Below, in pieces: positions 1 to 6,050 of a DNA stretch of 6,214 bases. The position numbers were made by a program, and so were the translations under genes. Every line of letters begins with the position of its first letter. The first letter of the stretch is position 1. The DNA is taken from NCBI GenBank assembly GCA_030615705.1, contig JAUWYT010000104.1, forward strand, positions 1 to 6,214, written 5' to 3'. The stretch comes from Chloroflexota bacterium. GTDB taxonomy: Bacteria; Chloroflexota; Anaerolineae; VGOG01. The notes beneath the pieces were generated by a model. That model was not told the DNA's origin, ran no database searches, and saw only the letters and a list, made by a program, of their open reading frames with translations.

Positions 1-141
1 GTGGCTCACGGGGCAGCGGCCTACGAATCCTGGGCCACAGACTACAAGGACGTACTCACCCTGTTCGTCGCTTCTGGTGATGTAGCCGCCGCACAGGCTG
101 GCTTGCAGCAAGCCTGCGTGGATGCTGGCATCTGCCAGTAA
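1..141 (+). CDS. C-terminal end of a probable sugar ABC transporter solute-binding protein (partial)
   Basis: Frame 1 is open from the window edge to a TAA at 139-141, giving 46 residues; the N-terminus lies outside the window. The tail contains an aromatic stretch (AYESWATDYKDVLTLF), a short alanine-rich helix and two cysteines six residues apart (ACVDAGIC) just before the stop. In an exported protein these cysteines could form a disulfide. Two CUT1 permease genes follow on the same strand, and in such operons the gene directly upstream is usually the extracellular solute-binding lipoprotein that delivers sugar to the permeases. The identification rests mainly on that position. The visible tail suits a family 1 binding protein but carries no diagnostic motif. 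A terminator-like hairpin separates it from the permeases. Confidence 0.6.
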   Translation: MAHGAAAYESWATDYKDVLTLFVASGDVAAAQAGLQQACVDAGICQ

Positions 142-153
142 GCATCGCTAACC

Positions 154-197
154 AGCGAGGCAGTCCAAAGGGTTGGGCTGCCTCGCTCCATGTTTTT
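154..197 (+). terminator. Terminator-like hairpin after the binding-protein gene
   Basis: AGCGAGGCAG (154-163) pairs perfectly with CTGCCTCGCT (178-187). The stem extends inward by a G-T wobble and two C-G pairs, leaving an 8-nt loop. Five T residues follow at 193-197 after a 5-nt spacer (CCATG). The spacer makes it a weaker intrinsic terminator than the textbook form. A partial terminator here would let the binding protein be made in excess over the permeases, a common arrangement in ABC importers; the hairpin could also protect the 3' end of the upstream message. Confidence 0.65.
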
Positions 198-222
198 GGA
201 ACCTTCTGAATAGGTCGGCGAG

Positions 223-349
223 AGTTCTTTTGACTTGCCCCTGCTATGGAGGGGCGTCCTTGCCCCGATTTCGTGGCCGAATCGCCCCTACACGGAGCGG
301 GGACGCCCCTAGGTAGCAGTTTGGGTGCATGGATAAGGTGCAAAGAACT
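223..349. repeat. Mosaic inverted-repeat element (MITE/REP-like) between binding-protein and permease genes
   Basis: Three matched arm pairs are nested around one centre: AGTTCTTT (223-230) with AAAGAACT (342-349), CTGCTA (241-246) with TAGCAG (314-319), and AGGGGCGTCC (250-259) with GGACGCCCCT (301-310). The two inner pairs are separated by three unpaired bases on each side; the outer gap differs in length between the two arms. Inside, CGATT (266-270) pairs with AATCG (280-284). No open reading frame with plausible coding content lies within. The arrangement resembles a short non-autonomous palindromic element, and GGGGCG-type palindromes of this kind are often dispersed in GC-rich genomes. 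It may also act as an mRNA hairpin upstream of the first permease. The copy number in the genome is unknown. Confidence 0.55.
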
Positions 350-366
350 TTCGTGCAGTTACATTT

Positions 367-373
367 AGGAGAG
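367..373 (+). promoter_or_regulatory. Ribosome binding site of first permease
   Basis: AGGAGAG ends 4 nt before the ATG at 378; the AGGAG core is 6 nt from it. This fixes the start of the first permease and rules out the overlapping frame starting at 329, which has no such site. Confidence 0.7.
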
Positions 374-377
374 ACCT

Positions 378-1277
378 ATGCGACGTTGGAGTTGGGAGCG
401 GGTTGTCTCAATCCTGCTGATCTCGCCAGCGGTGATTGCCATCGCTATCTTTGTGTATGGCTTTATCGGCTGGACCGCTTACACCTCGCTGACCAAGTGG
501 GACAAGCTGCTCCCCGACTTCACCCTGGTTGGGCTAAGCAATTATCGGAAACTGTTTGCCCACCAGCGTTTTCAGATTGACCTGCGCAACACCGTGGTGT
601 TCACGGTATTGTTCTTGATTTCCTGTCTCATCATCGGCTTCGTGCTGGCCTTCTTGCTGGACCAGCGCGTCAGGGGCGAAGGGATCTTCCGCAGTATCTA
701 CCTGTTTCCGATGTCCATTTCCTTCATCGTCACCGGTGTGGTCTGGCGTTGGTTGCTCAACCCCGGCAGCGACGAGCTGGGCAGCACGGGGATCAATGCG
801 CTATTCGACATGGTCGGGCTGGGTTTCCTCAAGACGGGATGGTATACCGATCCCAAAATCGGGATCATGGCCGTGGCCATTGCCGCCACCTGGCAGATGT
901 CCGGCTACACTATGGCCATGTACCTGGCCGGTTTGCGCGCCATACCCGAAGATCTGCGCGAGGCAGCGCGGGTGGATGGAGCCTCGGAGGTGCAGATCGT
1001 CCGGCACATTATTCTGCCTCTTCTGCAACCGATCACCCTCAGCGCCGTCATCGTCCTGGGTCACATCTCGCTCAAGATCTACGACCTCATCGTGTCCATG
1101 ACCGGTCCCGGCATCGGCTTTGCCACCGACGTCCCCGCCTATTTCATGTGGGACACTACTTTCAGAGGCAACCATTTCGCCCGGGGGGCAGCGATTGCCA
1201 TTATCCTGCTGGTGATGGTCGCCGTCCTCATCGTCCCATACCTGGCATGGAGCATCCGCACGGAGGCTGAACTATGA
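378..1277 (+). CDS. Carbohydrate ABC transporter permease, MalF-like (CUT1)
   Basis: This 299-residue integral membrane protein would form half of the channel of a sugar importer. About six hydrophobic segments are visible, near residues 10-33, 70-95, 105-127, 160-185, 215-240 and 268-293. The EAA loop that docks on the ATPase is clear at about 195-214 ([20 protein letters not shown]), with the expected EAA, DGA and late LP elements. Length and layout fit the short MalF/UgpA type without the extra N-terminal helices of E. coli MalF. The start is set by AGGAGAG just upstream. The gene overlaps the next permease by ATGA at 1274-1277, so the two are probably translated together as a heterodimer. 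Overall similarity suggests the glucose/mannose-type branch of CUT1, but that substrate is an inference. Confidence 0.93.
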   Translation: MRRWSWERVVSILLISPAVIAIAIFVYGFIGWTAYTSLTKWDKLLPDFTLVGLSNYRKLFAHQRFQIDLRNTVVFTVLFLISCLIIGFVLAFLLDQRVRGEGIFRSIYLFPMSISFIVTGVVWRWLLNPGSDELGSTGINALFDMVGLGFLKTGWYTDPKIGIMAVAIAATWQMSGYTMAMYLAGLRAIPEDLREAARVDGASEVQIVRHIILPLLQPITLSAVIVLGHISLKIYDLIVSMTGPGIGFATDVPAYFMWDTTFRGNHFARGAAIAIILLVMVAVLIVPYLAWSIRTEAEL

Positions 1278-2173
1278 CCACCCAAACACGCAAACTGCGT
1301 AGAAGCAAAAAGCCGCCGATACGTTGGCAGCGGGTGGTACTCTATGTCGTCCTGGTTGCCTTCGCCATCTTTTACTTGATGCCGGTGTACGTCCTGATCG
1401 CCACCGGTTTGAAGAGCTTTGCCGAGGTGAATCTGCAGCGAATGTGGAACCTGCCGACGGGGCTGCATTTTGACAGCTACATGAAGGCCTGGTTCGGCAG
1501 CGAAGTGGAAGGCTTCCGTGGGCTCAACGTGAACTTCATGAACAGCGTCTACCTCACCGTGCCGGCCACCATCATTTCAGCCATGTGGGGCTCAATCAAC
1601 GGCTACATCCTGGCCAAGTGGAAGTTCCGGGGTTCGGACGTGCTCTTCCCGCTGCTTCTCTTCGGCATGTTCATCCCCTATCAGAGCATCCTCATCCCGC
1701 TGGTGCAGGTACTTCAGAGGATAAACATCTTTGGAGTTAAGTTCTACGGCTCCATTCCGGGCCTGATCCTGGCCCACGTGATCTATGGCATCCCCATCAC
1801 CACCCTGATCTTCCGCAACTACTACGCCAACATACCCACAGAGTTGATCGAAGCGGCCAAGATAGATGGGGCGAACATTTTTGGCATCTACCGGCACGTA
1901 TTATTTCCACTATCCGTGCCGGGCTTCGTTGTGGTGATGATCTGGCAATTCACTTCCATTTGGAATGATTTCCTGTTCGCCGCTACGATCACCAGTCACC
2001 CCGCAAGCCAGCCCATCACCGTCGGTCTGAACAACTTGGCGGGCAGTTACATCGTGGAGTGGAACGTGCAGATGGCCGGCGCGCTCCTGACCGCGCTGCC
2101 CACCCTGCTGGTGTACATCTTCCTGGGTCGCTACTTCATGCGCGGGTTGATGGCGGGGTCGCTGAAAGGGTAA
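1274..2173 (+). CDS. Carbohydrate ABC transporter permease, MalG-like (CUT1)
   Basis: This is the second channel subunit, 299 residues. A basic N-terminus (RKLRRSKK) precedes the first membrane segment at about 20-45. Further segments lie near 90-112, 123-148, 158-180, 212-235 and 265-287. The EAA loop is at about 193-212 ([20 protein letters not shown]). The short C-terminus ending GLMAGSLKG is typical of MalG-family subunits. The start ATG overlaps the upstream stop (ATGA), and GGAGG at 1262-1266 lies 7 nt ahead of it. Motifs such as [12 protein letters not shown] and [11 protein letters not shown] resemble the glucose/mannose permease branch, consistent with a ROK sugar kinase nearby, though the substrate is not established. 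No ATP-binding subunit follows: the operon ends in a terminator, so the ATPase must be encoded elsewhere. Confidence 0.93.
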   Translation: MTTQTRKLRRSKKPPIRWQRVVLYVVLVAFAIFYLMPVYVLIATGLKSFAEVNLQRMWNLPTGLHFDSYMKAWFGSEVEGFRGLNVNFMNSVYLTVPATIISAMWGSINGYILAKWKFRGSDVLFPLLLFGMFIPYQSILIPLVQVLQRINIFGVKFYGSIPGLILAHVIYGIPITTLIFRNYYANIPTELIEAAKIDGANIFGIYRHVLFPLSVPGFVVVMIWQFTSIWNDFLFAATITSHPASQPITVGLNNLAGSYIVEWNVQMAGALLTALPTLLVYIFLGRYFMRGLMAGSLKG

Positions 2174-2219
2174 AGGGGGCACCGAGAGGTACAACGGGCG
2201 GGGAGAATTTAACGGACTA

Positions 2220-2252
2220 ATGGGGCATCCTGGGATGGCCCATTTCTTTTCT
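2220..2252 (+). terminator. Intrinsic terminator of the ABC transporter operon
   Basis: ATGGG (2220-2224) pairs with CCCAT (2239-2243). A G-G mismatch follows, then CATC (2226-2229) pairs with GATG (2234-2237), leaving a 4-nt loop. The T-rich tail TTTCTTTTCT follows at once. Placed 47 nt after the permease stop and ahead of a new promoter, it separates the two transcription units. Confidence 0.8.
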
Positions 2253-2262
2253 GTGGTGTCTG

Positions 2263-2271
2263 TGGTATAAT
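2263..2271 (+). promoter_or_regulatory. Extended -10 promoter for the SIS/ROK operon
   Basis: TGGTATAAT is a perfect extended -10 element (TGN plus TATAAT at 2266-2271). No good -35 hexamer is seen at 16-18 nt spacing; that region is the T-rich tail of the preceding terminator (for example TTTCTT at 2243-2248). Extended -10 promoters of the housekeeping sigma factor often work without a -35. The predicted transcription start is about 2278, which gives a leader of about 155 nt before the GTG at 2434. Confidence 0.7.
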
Positions 2272-2292
2272 TTCTAGGGCCGAGACACTACA

Positions 2293-2391
2293 GCGAATTG
2301 AGAATGGAACGAATACTCTGGCTCAGTATAGGTTTTCTACGCTCAATTCGCCTTATTCTGAACCTGTACTGAGCCTGCCGAAGTATTCGTT
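2293..2391. repeat. Interlocking inverted repeats in the leader of the SIS gene (REP-like element)
   Basis: Two perfect or near-perfect inverted repeats interlock. Repeat A pairs GCGAATTGAG (2293-2302) with CTCAATTCGC (2342-2351). Repeat B pairs AACGAATACT (2308-2317) with AGTATTCGTT (2382-2391), and inside it GGCTCAGTATAGGTT (2320-2334) with AACCTGTACTGAGCC (2361-2375), including one G-U pair. Repeat B makes a 25-bp hairpin with one internal bulge. The right arm of A lies in the loop of B while its left arm lies outside, so A and B cannot both form fully. The GAGCCTGCCGAAG core resembles dispersed CTGAGCC-type palindromes found in many bacterial genomes. TTTT at 2397-2400 follows hairpin B after 5 nt. 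Confidence 0.65.
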
Positions 2392-2433
2392 GAGTGTTTT
2401 GTGCAGAACTCTCTACTGGAAAGGGAATAGAAA

Positions 2434-3006
2434 GTGGAATACATCCAGAAGTATCTCGACGAGATAGGCCGGATTTTGCAAAACCTGCCCCAGGCCGAGA
2501 TCGCTCGCACCATTGACATCCTAACCCTGGCCCGAACTGAGGGGAGGCGGATCTTTGTCATGGGCAACGGCGGCAGCGCGGCCATGGCCTCGCACTTTGC
2601 CTGCGACCTGGGCAAGGGAACGGTGCGCGAGGGGAAGACGCGCTTCAAGGTGATCTCCCTGAACGACAATGTCCCGCTGCTGACGGCCTACGCCAACGAC
2701 TTCGGCTACGAGACGGTCTTCGCCGAGCCGCTGGCTTCGCTGGCCGAGCCGGGCGATGTGGCCATAGCCATCAGTTCCAGCGGCAACTCGCCCAACGTGC
2801 TGCGAGCTATGGACGTGGCGCAGAAGCGCGGCCTCACCACCATCGGCATCACGGCTTTCGAAGGCGGCAAGCTCAAAGAGAAGGTGGACGTGTGCGTCAT
2901 CGTGCCCGCCGATTCCCGGCACCCCGACGCCATGCAGCACGCTGAGGACGGCCAATGGGTGGTTCTCCACACCATCTTTGTCGTCATACGCCAAGGGATG
3001 GAGTGA
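2434..3006 (+). CDS. SIS-domain phosphosugar isomerase, GmhA-like
   Basis: The product is a single-domain SIS protein of 190 residues, the usual length of sedoheptulose-7-phosphate isomerases (GmhA). Visible landmarks are the phosphosugar-binding loop VMGNGGSAAMASHF (42-55), the second loop AISSSGNSPNVL (112-123), and the C-terminal helix with E171 and H179. GmhA enzymes isomerise sedoheptulose 7-phosphate for ADP- or GDP-heptose synthesis in the cytosol. Where E. coli GmhA, as I recall it, has metal ligands His, Glu, Gln and His, this protein has H54, D58, E171 and H179, so it may be a divergent isomerase or another phosphosugar-binding enzyme. The GTG start is chosen because AAGGGA (2421-2426) is 7 nt upstream. 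It is first in an operon with a sugar kinase. Confidence 0.85.
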   Translation: MEYIQKYLDEIGRILQNLPQAEIARTIDILTLARTEGRRIFVMGNGGSAAMASHFACDLGKGTVREGKTRFKVISLNDNVPLLTAYANDFGYETVFAEPLASLAEPGDVAIAISSSGNSPNVLRAMDVAQKRGLTTIGITAFEGGKLKEKVDVCVIVPADSRHPDAMQHAEDGQWVVLHTIFVVIRQGME

Positions 3007-3043
3007 AGAGGAAGTGATTGGAACGCGAAAGGAACCAAAAGAA

Positions 3044-4057
3044 GTGGAGCCGGAGCGGCTTCTGCTAGCCCTGGATTTCGGCGGCACCAAGCTGACGGCG
3101 GGGGCCGTTTCCACTTCCGAGCTGGCCGCATCCGGCGAGCGCCGCTGGTGGGCCCATAGGAGGGTCCCTTCACCGCCCGGCAGCAACGCCCAGAGCGACC
3201 TGGAGATCATGATGGGGCTGGCACGAGACCTGCTGGCCACGGCCGAAGCCCCTCTGGCCGCGGTGGGGGTCAGTTTCGGCGGGCCGGTGGACGCGGCCCG
3301 GGGCCTGGTGCTGCTGTCCCACCACGTGCCTGGCTGGGAGGAGATGCCGCTGCGGGAGTGGCTGGAAGAGCGGTTGGGAGTGCCCGCCGCCGTGGACAAC
3401 GACGCCAACGCGGGGGCCCTGGGCGAGTATCGCTTTGGCGCCGGGCAGGGCTACGACAGCCTGATGTACATCACCGTCAGCACCGGCGTCGGCGGAGGCT
3501 GGATCCTGAATGGGCAGCCCTGGCGCGGCGCAGACGGGATGGCCGGCGAGATCGGGCACACGGTCGTGGACCCAGACGGCCCGGTCTGCCTGTGCGGCAA
3601 GCGGGGCTGCGTCGAGCGGCTGGCCTCAGGGCCGTACGTCGCGCAACGGGCCCGCGAATGGCTGAAGGCGCAGCCAGACCGGGGGCGGATCCTGCGCGCC
3701 CTGGCTGGGGGTGACCCTTTGATTCGCTCAGGGCAGGCTTTGGAGGCGATCACCGCCAAACTGGTAGCCCAGGCAGCAGCGCAGGGAGACGACCTGGCCT
3801 GGGAAGCACTGGAGATCGCGGCCAGGGCGCTGGGGGTGGGCATCGGCAACGCGGCTAATCTGGTGAACCCGAGGTGCTTTGTGCTGGGTGGCGGCGTGAC
3901 CAAAGCAGGCGAGCGCTTTTGGGAGGTAATGGGCCGCACCGCCCGCGAGACGGCCCTACCAGAGGTTCACTTTGACGTGGTGCCCGCGGCGCTGGGCGAC
4001 GACGCGCCCCTGTGGGGTGGGGTCGCCCTGGCGGAAGCCCAGGTGCGTTGCACCTGA
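3044..4057 (+). CDS. ROK-family sugar kinase (glucokinase-like)
   Basis: This cytosolic kinase probably phosphorylates a hexose or amino sugar with ATP. From the chosen start it has 337 residues. The N-terminal phosphate-binding motif DFGGTK is at 11-16. The catalytic segment VDNDANAGALGEY contains the presumed base D120. The ROK zinc site is complete: EIGH with H172, then CLCGKRGC with C182, C184 and C189, followed by E191. A late glycine motif (VLGGGV) is present. There is no helix-turn-helix, so it is an enzyme rather than a ROK repressor. GTG 3044 is preferred because third-position GC is low before it and high after it, and GAAAGGAA lies at 3027-3034. GTG 3014 and TTG 2978 are possible longer starts. 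The exact sugar cannot be read from the sequence. Confidence 0.9.
   Translation: MEPERLLLALDFGGTKLTAGAVSTSELAASGERRWWAHRRVPSPPGSNAQSDLEIMMGLARDLLATAEAPLAAVGVSFGGPVDAARGLVLLSHHVPGWEEMPLREWLEERLGVPAAVDNDANAGALGEYRFGAGQGYDSLMYITVSTGVGGGWILNGQPWRGADGMAGEIGHTVVDPDGPVCLCGKRGCVERLASGPYVAQRAREWLKAQPDRGRILRALAGGDPLIRSGQALEAITAKLVAQAAAQGDDLAWEALEIAARALGVGIGNAANLVNPRCFVLGGGVTKAGERFWEVMGRTARETALPEVHFDVVPAALGDDAPLWGGVALAEAQVRCT
4040..4056. repeat. Perfect small hairpin at the end of the ROK gene
   Basis: CAGGTGC (4040-4046) and GCACCTG (4050-4056) form a 7-bp stem with a GTT loop, covering the last codons and part of the stop of the kinase gene. There is no T-run, so it is not an intrinsic terminator. 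A related palindrome, GGTGCACC, lies at 4665-4672, just past the transposase gene. The pair could be end structures recognised by the HUH transposase or could be chance. Confidence 0.5.
4049..4057 (+). repeat. Left copy of 9-bp direct repeat flanking the transposase
   Basis: TGCACCTGA here is identical to 4667-4675. Allowing one gap, the match extends to TGCACCTGA(G)AAGG, so each copy carries a Shine-Dalgarno-like tail in front of the next gene. Confidence 0.6.
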
Positions 4058-4068
4058 GAAGGAGGAAA

Positions 4069-4083
4069 ATGCTACGCCAATGA
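4069..4083 (+). CDS. Possible 4-codon leader peptide (MLRQ) coupled to the transposase start
   Basis: AAGGAGG (4059-4065), the strongest ribosome binding site in the window, sits 3 nt before an ATG at 4069 but 14 nt before the transposase ATG at 4080. The ATG at 4069 opens a frame of four codons (ATG CTA CGC CAA) ending in TGA at 4081-4083, which overlaps the transposase start as ATGA. Ribosomes could load at 4069, stop at once and reinitiate at 4080. Such a short frame can occur by chance and the 3-nt spacing is tight, so this is a candidate only. Confidence 0.3.
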   Translation: MLRQ

Positions 4084-4664
4084 AAAGACCCGAATATCTC
4101 CCCGGTCATCACTACCACTTCTACAATCGCAGCGCGCACCGAATTTCAATCTTCCGTGAGGCCGACAACTGCCTCTTCGTCCTACGCAAGATGAAGACCT
4201 ATTGCCGCTCACTGGCCTTGACACCTATCGCTTACTGTCTGATGCCCAATCATTATCACTTCTTGATCCGCCAGGATGGCGAAAAACGTGCCGGACTTTT
4301 GCCGCAGCGGGCTTTCAACAGCTACAGCAAGGCCTACAACAAGCGTTATGGACACAGCGGCACACTGTTTGAGGGGAACTACAGGGTCATCCTTGTGGAA
4401 AACGAAGCCCATCTATTACATCTGTGTCGCTACATCCACGCCAATCCGGTCAAACACGGACTGGTAGCAGACTTGGTGGAGTGGCCCTATTCCAACTACC
4501 TGGAATGGATCGGTGAACGTGATGGTACACTCGTAGATCGCGATTTTGTCCGGGAACACTTTGCATCCGCGCAAAGCCATCGAGAATTCGTGTTGGACTA
4601 TCTCGTAAGGAGAGAACTGCCTGAGGAATTGGAAGCTTGTCTGAGCGCTTGGGAACGATGGTAG
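4080..4664 (+). CDS. REP-associated tyrosine transposase (RAYT, Y1/HUH family)
   Basis: The 194-residue product has the marks of the Y1 transposase family of RAYT/IS200 type: an N-terminal GHHYHFYNRS strand (9-18), the HUH metal-binding motif PNHYHFLI with H58 and H60, the segment YSKAYNKRYGHSGTLFEGNYR (82-102), and the family signature YIHANPVKHGLV followed by WPYSNY. Y82 and Y86 are candidates for the nucleophile. RAYTs are single-copy domesticated relatives of IS200/IS605 transposases that act on REP palindromes as single-stranded DNA. ATG 4080 is the first start that begins the conserved domain; upstream codons in this frame overlap the ROK gene. Hand-counted GC is about 48% at 4201-4260 against about 80% at 3241-3300 in the kinase, which fits later acquisition. 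It lies inside a metabolic operon. Confidence 0.9.
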   Translation: MKRPEYLPGHHYHFYNRSAHRISIFREADNCLFVLRKMKTYCRSLALTPIAYCLMPNHYHFLIRQDGEKRAGLLPQRAFNSYSKAYNKRYGHSGTLFEGNYRVILVENEAHLLHLCRYIHANPVKHGLVADLVEWPYSNYLEWIGERDGTLVDRDFVREHFASAQSHREFVLDYLVRRELPEELEACLSAWERW

Positions 4665-4666
4665 GG

Positions 4667-4675
4667 TGCACCTGA
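4667..4675 (+). repeat. Right copy of 9-bp direct repeat flanking the transposase
   Basis: TGCACCTGA repeats 4049-4057 exactly. The two copies bracket a 609-bp segment (4058-4666) that holds only the transposase gene. This copy begins 3 nt after the transposase stop and runs into the AAAGGG (4675-4680) that serves the next gene. Confidence 0.6.
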
Positions 4676-4686
4676 AAGGGTACGAC

Positions 4687-6045
4687 ATGGCGAAGATTAA
4701 GCAAGTGATCAAGCGAACGGGCGCTGTGGTCCCGTTTAGGAAAGAGCGCATCACCAACGCCATCTATCGGGCGGCTGTGGCCGTGGGTGGCCGAGACCGG
4801 TCCGTCGCGGAGAGGCTGGCCGACCAAGTCGTGGCTGTGCTGGAGGAGACCACGCCGCCAGGCCACATCCCCGCTGTCGAGGAGATCCAGGACATCGCCG
4901 AGAAGGTGCTGATTGAGAACGGCCACGCCAGAACAGCCAAGGCCTTCATCCTCTACCGCGACGAACGGGCCCGCCAGCGGAAGGAGCGGGCCCAGCGCTC
5001 ATCCCATCCCTCCGAGAACATCCCCTGGCACAAGCTCTGGGAGGTGCTGAACTGGGCCGTTGATCACGACCTTCACACCGTCGCACGCTTAAACGCGCGC
5101 ATCACGCAGGGCGAGTTCCCTGAGATCGTGCGGGAAACCGACCGGGCCTACAACGAGGACATCACCACTGCGTCGGAGATGATCGGAGAGCGTCGGGGCA
5201 GCGTGAAGATCGTCATCATCGCCGGACCCTCCTCCTCTGGCAAGACCACCACGACCATCAAGCTCAGCCATCTGCTGACGAAGATGGGGCTCAGCCTGGT
5301 CCCGCTCACGGTGGACAACTACTTCTTCAATCTGGAGCTTCACCCCAGGGACGAGCACGGCGATTACGACTTTGAGACGCCCCAGGCCCTCGACCTGGAA
5401 CTCATCAACGAGCACCTGGTGCGCCTGATCGCCGGGGAGGAGGTGTGGATTCCCTTCTATGATTTCAAGACCGGTGGGCGGCACGACGCTCAGACTCCGA
5501 TGCGGGTCGGGCCGAACGACATCATCCTCATTGACAGCCTGCACGGCCTGTTCGCCGACATGACGCGGAGCGTGGACGACGAATTGAAGTTCAAACTGTA
5601 CATCGAACCGTTGTTGCAGATGAAGGGCCCTGATGGGAAGTTCGTTCGCTGGACAGACTTGCGGTTGATGCGCCGCATGGTCCGCGACGCCACTCACCGC
5701 GCCTACAAACCGCAGCAAACGCTGGAGCACTGGCACTACGTTCGCAGCAGTGAGCTGCGCAACATCATCCCCTACGTCAACACGACCGACTACATTGTCA
5801 ACAGCGGTCTGCCGTACGAGCTCCCTGTCATGCAGGCCAGGCTGTTCGACCACTTCGAGAAGTGGGTGGAGCAGTACAGGGATGATCCGCTGCGCGAGGA
5901 TGCCTTCATGCGCGCCGAGCGTGTGTATCACCTCCTGAGATCCGTCACCCCGGTCGAGGACGATGGCCGGCCTACGAGCGGCTCGGCCATACCGCCCGAC
6001 TCGCTGCTGCGGGAGTTCATCGGCGGCAGTTGCTACGAGTATTAA
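4687..6045 (+). CDS. ATP-cone domain fused to uridine kinase/phosphoribulokinase-like P-loop kinase
   Basis: The product has 452 residues in two parts. Residues 3-93 form an ATP-cone domain, as in NrdR and ribonucleotide reductases: VIKRTGAVVPFRKERITNAI, then ADQVVAVLE, and AEKVLIENGHARTAKAFILYRDER. A charged linker (RDERARQRKERAQ) leads to a kinase related to uridine kinases: Walker A GPSSSGKT at 180-187, the acceptor-side motif TVDNYF (208-213), and a Walker B-like strand IILIDSLHGLF with D283. The likely activity is ATP- or GTP-dependent phosphorylation of a nucleoside or sugar, with the ATP cone sensing adenine nucleotides. ATG 4687 is preferred over GTG 4666 because AAAGGG lies 6 nt upstream and the ATP cone begins at once. 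The acceptor is unknown, and the C-terminal 130 residues show no motif I recognise. Confidence 0.85.
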   Translation: MAKIKQVIKRTGAVVPFRKERITNAIYRAAVAVGGRDRSVAERLADQVVAVLEETTPPGHIPAVEEIQDIAEKVLIENGHARTAKAFILYRDERARQRKERAQRSSHPSENIPWHKLWEVLNWAVDHDLHTVARLNARITQGEFPEIVRETDRAYNEDITTASEMIGERRGSVKIVIIAGPSSSGKTTTTIKLSHLLTKMGLSLVPLTVDNYFFNLELHPRDEHGDYDFETPQALDLELINEHLVRLIAGEEVWIPFYDFKTGGRHDAQTPMRVGPNDIILIDSLHGLFADMTRSVDDELKFKLYIEPLLQMKGPDGKFVRWTDLRLMRRMVRDATHRAYKPQQTLEHWHYVRSSELRNIIPYVNTTDYIVNSGLPYELPVMQARLFDHFEKWVEQYRDDPLREDAFMRAERVYHLLRSVTPVEDDGRPTSGSAIPPDSLLREFIGGSCYEY

Positions 6046-6050
6046 TCGCC

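Noticed and set aside
230..235. TTGACT as a -35 element for a permease promoter
   Set aside because: No acceptable -10 hexamer lies 16-18 nt downstream; that stretch is the GC-rich arm of the inverted repeat.
329..580. A + strand frame overlapping the start of the first permease
   Set aside because: It has no ribosome site and ends inside the permease, which carries the correct AGGAGAG and clear family motifs.
2293..2391. H-type pseudoknot formed by repeats A and B together
   Set aside because: Only 5 nt link the two left arms, too few to cross a 25-bp stem, so competing hairpins are more plausible.
2978..3043. N-terminal extension of the ROK kinase from TTG 2978 or GTG 3014
   Set aside because: Codons before 3044 have low third-position GC unlike the rest of the gene, and the extension is charged and non-conserved in appearance. 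GTG 3014 remains possible.
2521..3408. A 295-codon open frame on the - strand across the SIS and ROK genes
   Set aside because: It is low-complexity Ser/Arg/Pro-rich, antisense to two well-supported enzymes, and has no ribosome site or domain.
4666..4686. GTG 4666 as the start of the ATP-cone kinase
   Set aside because: It lies 2 nt after the transposase stop with no suitable ribosome site, whereas AAAGGG is well placed for ATG 4687.
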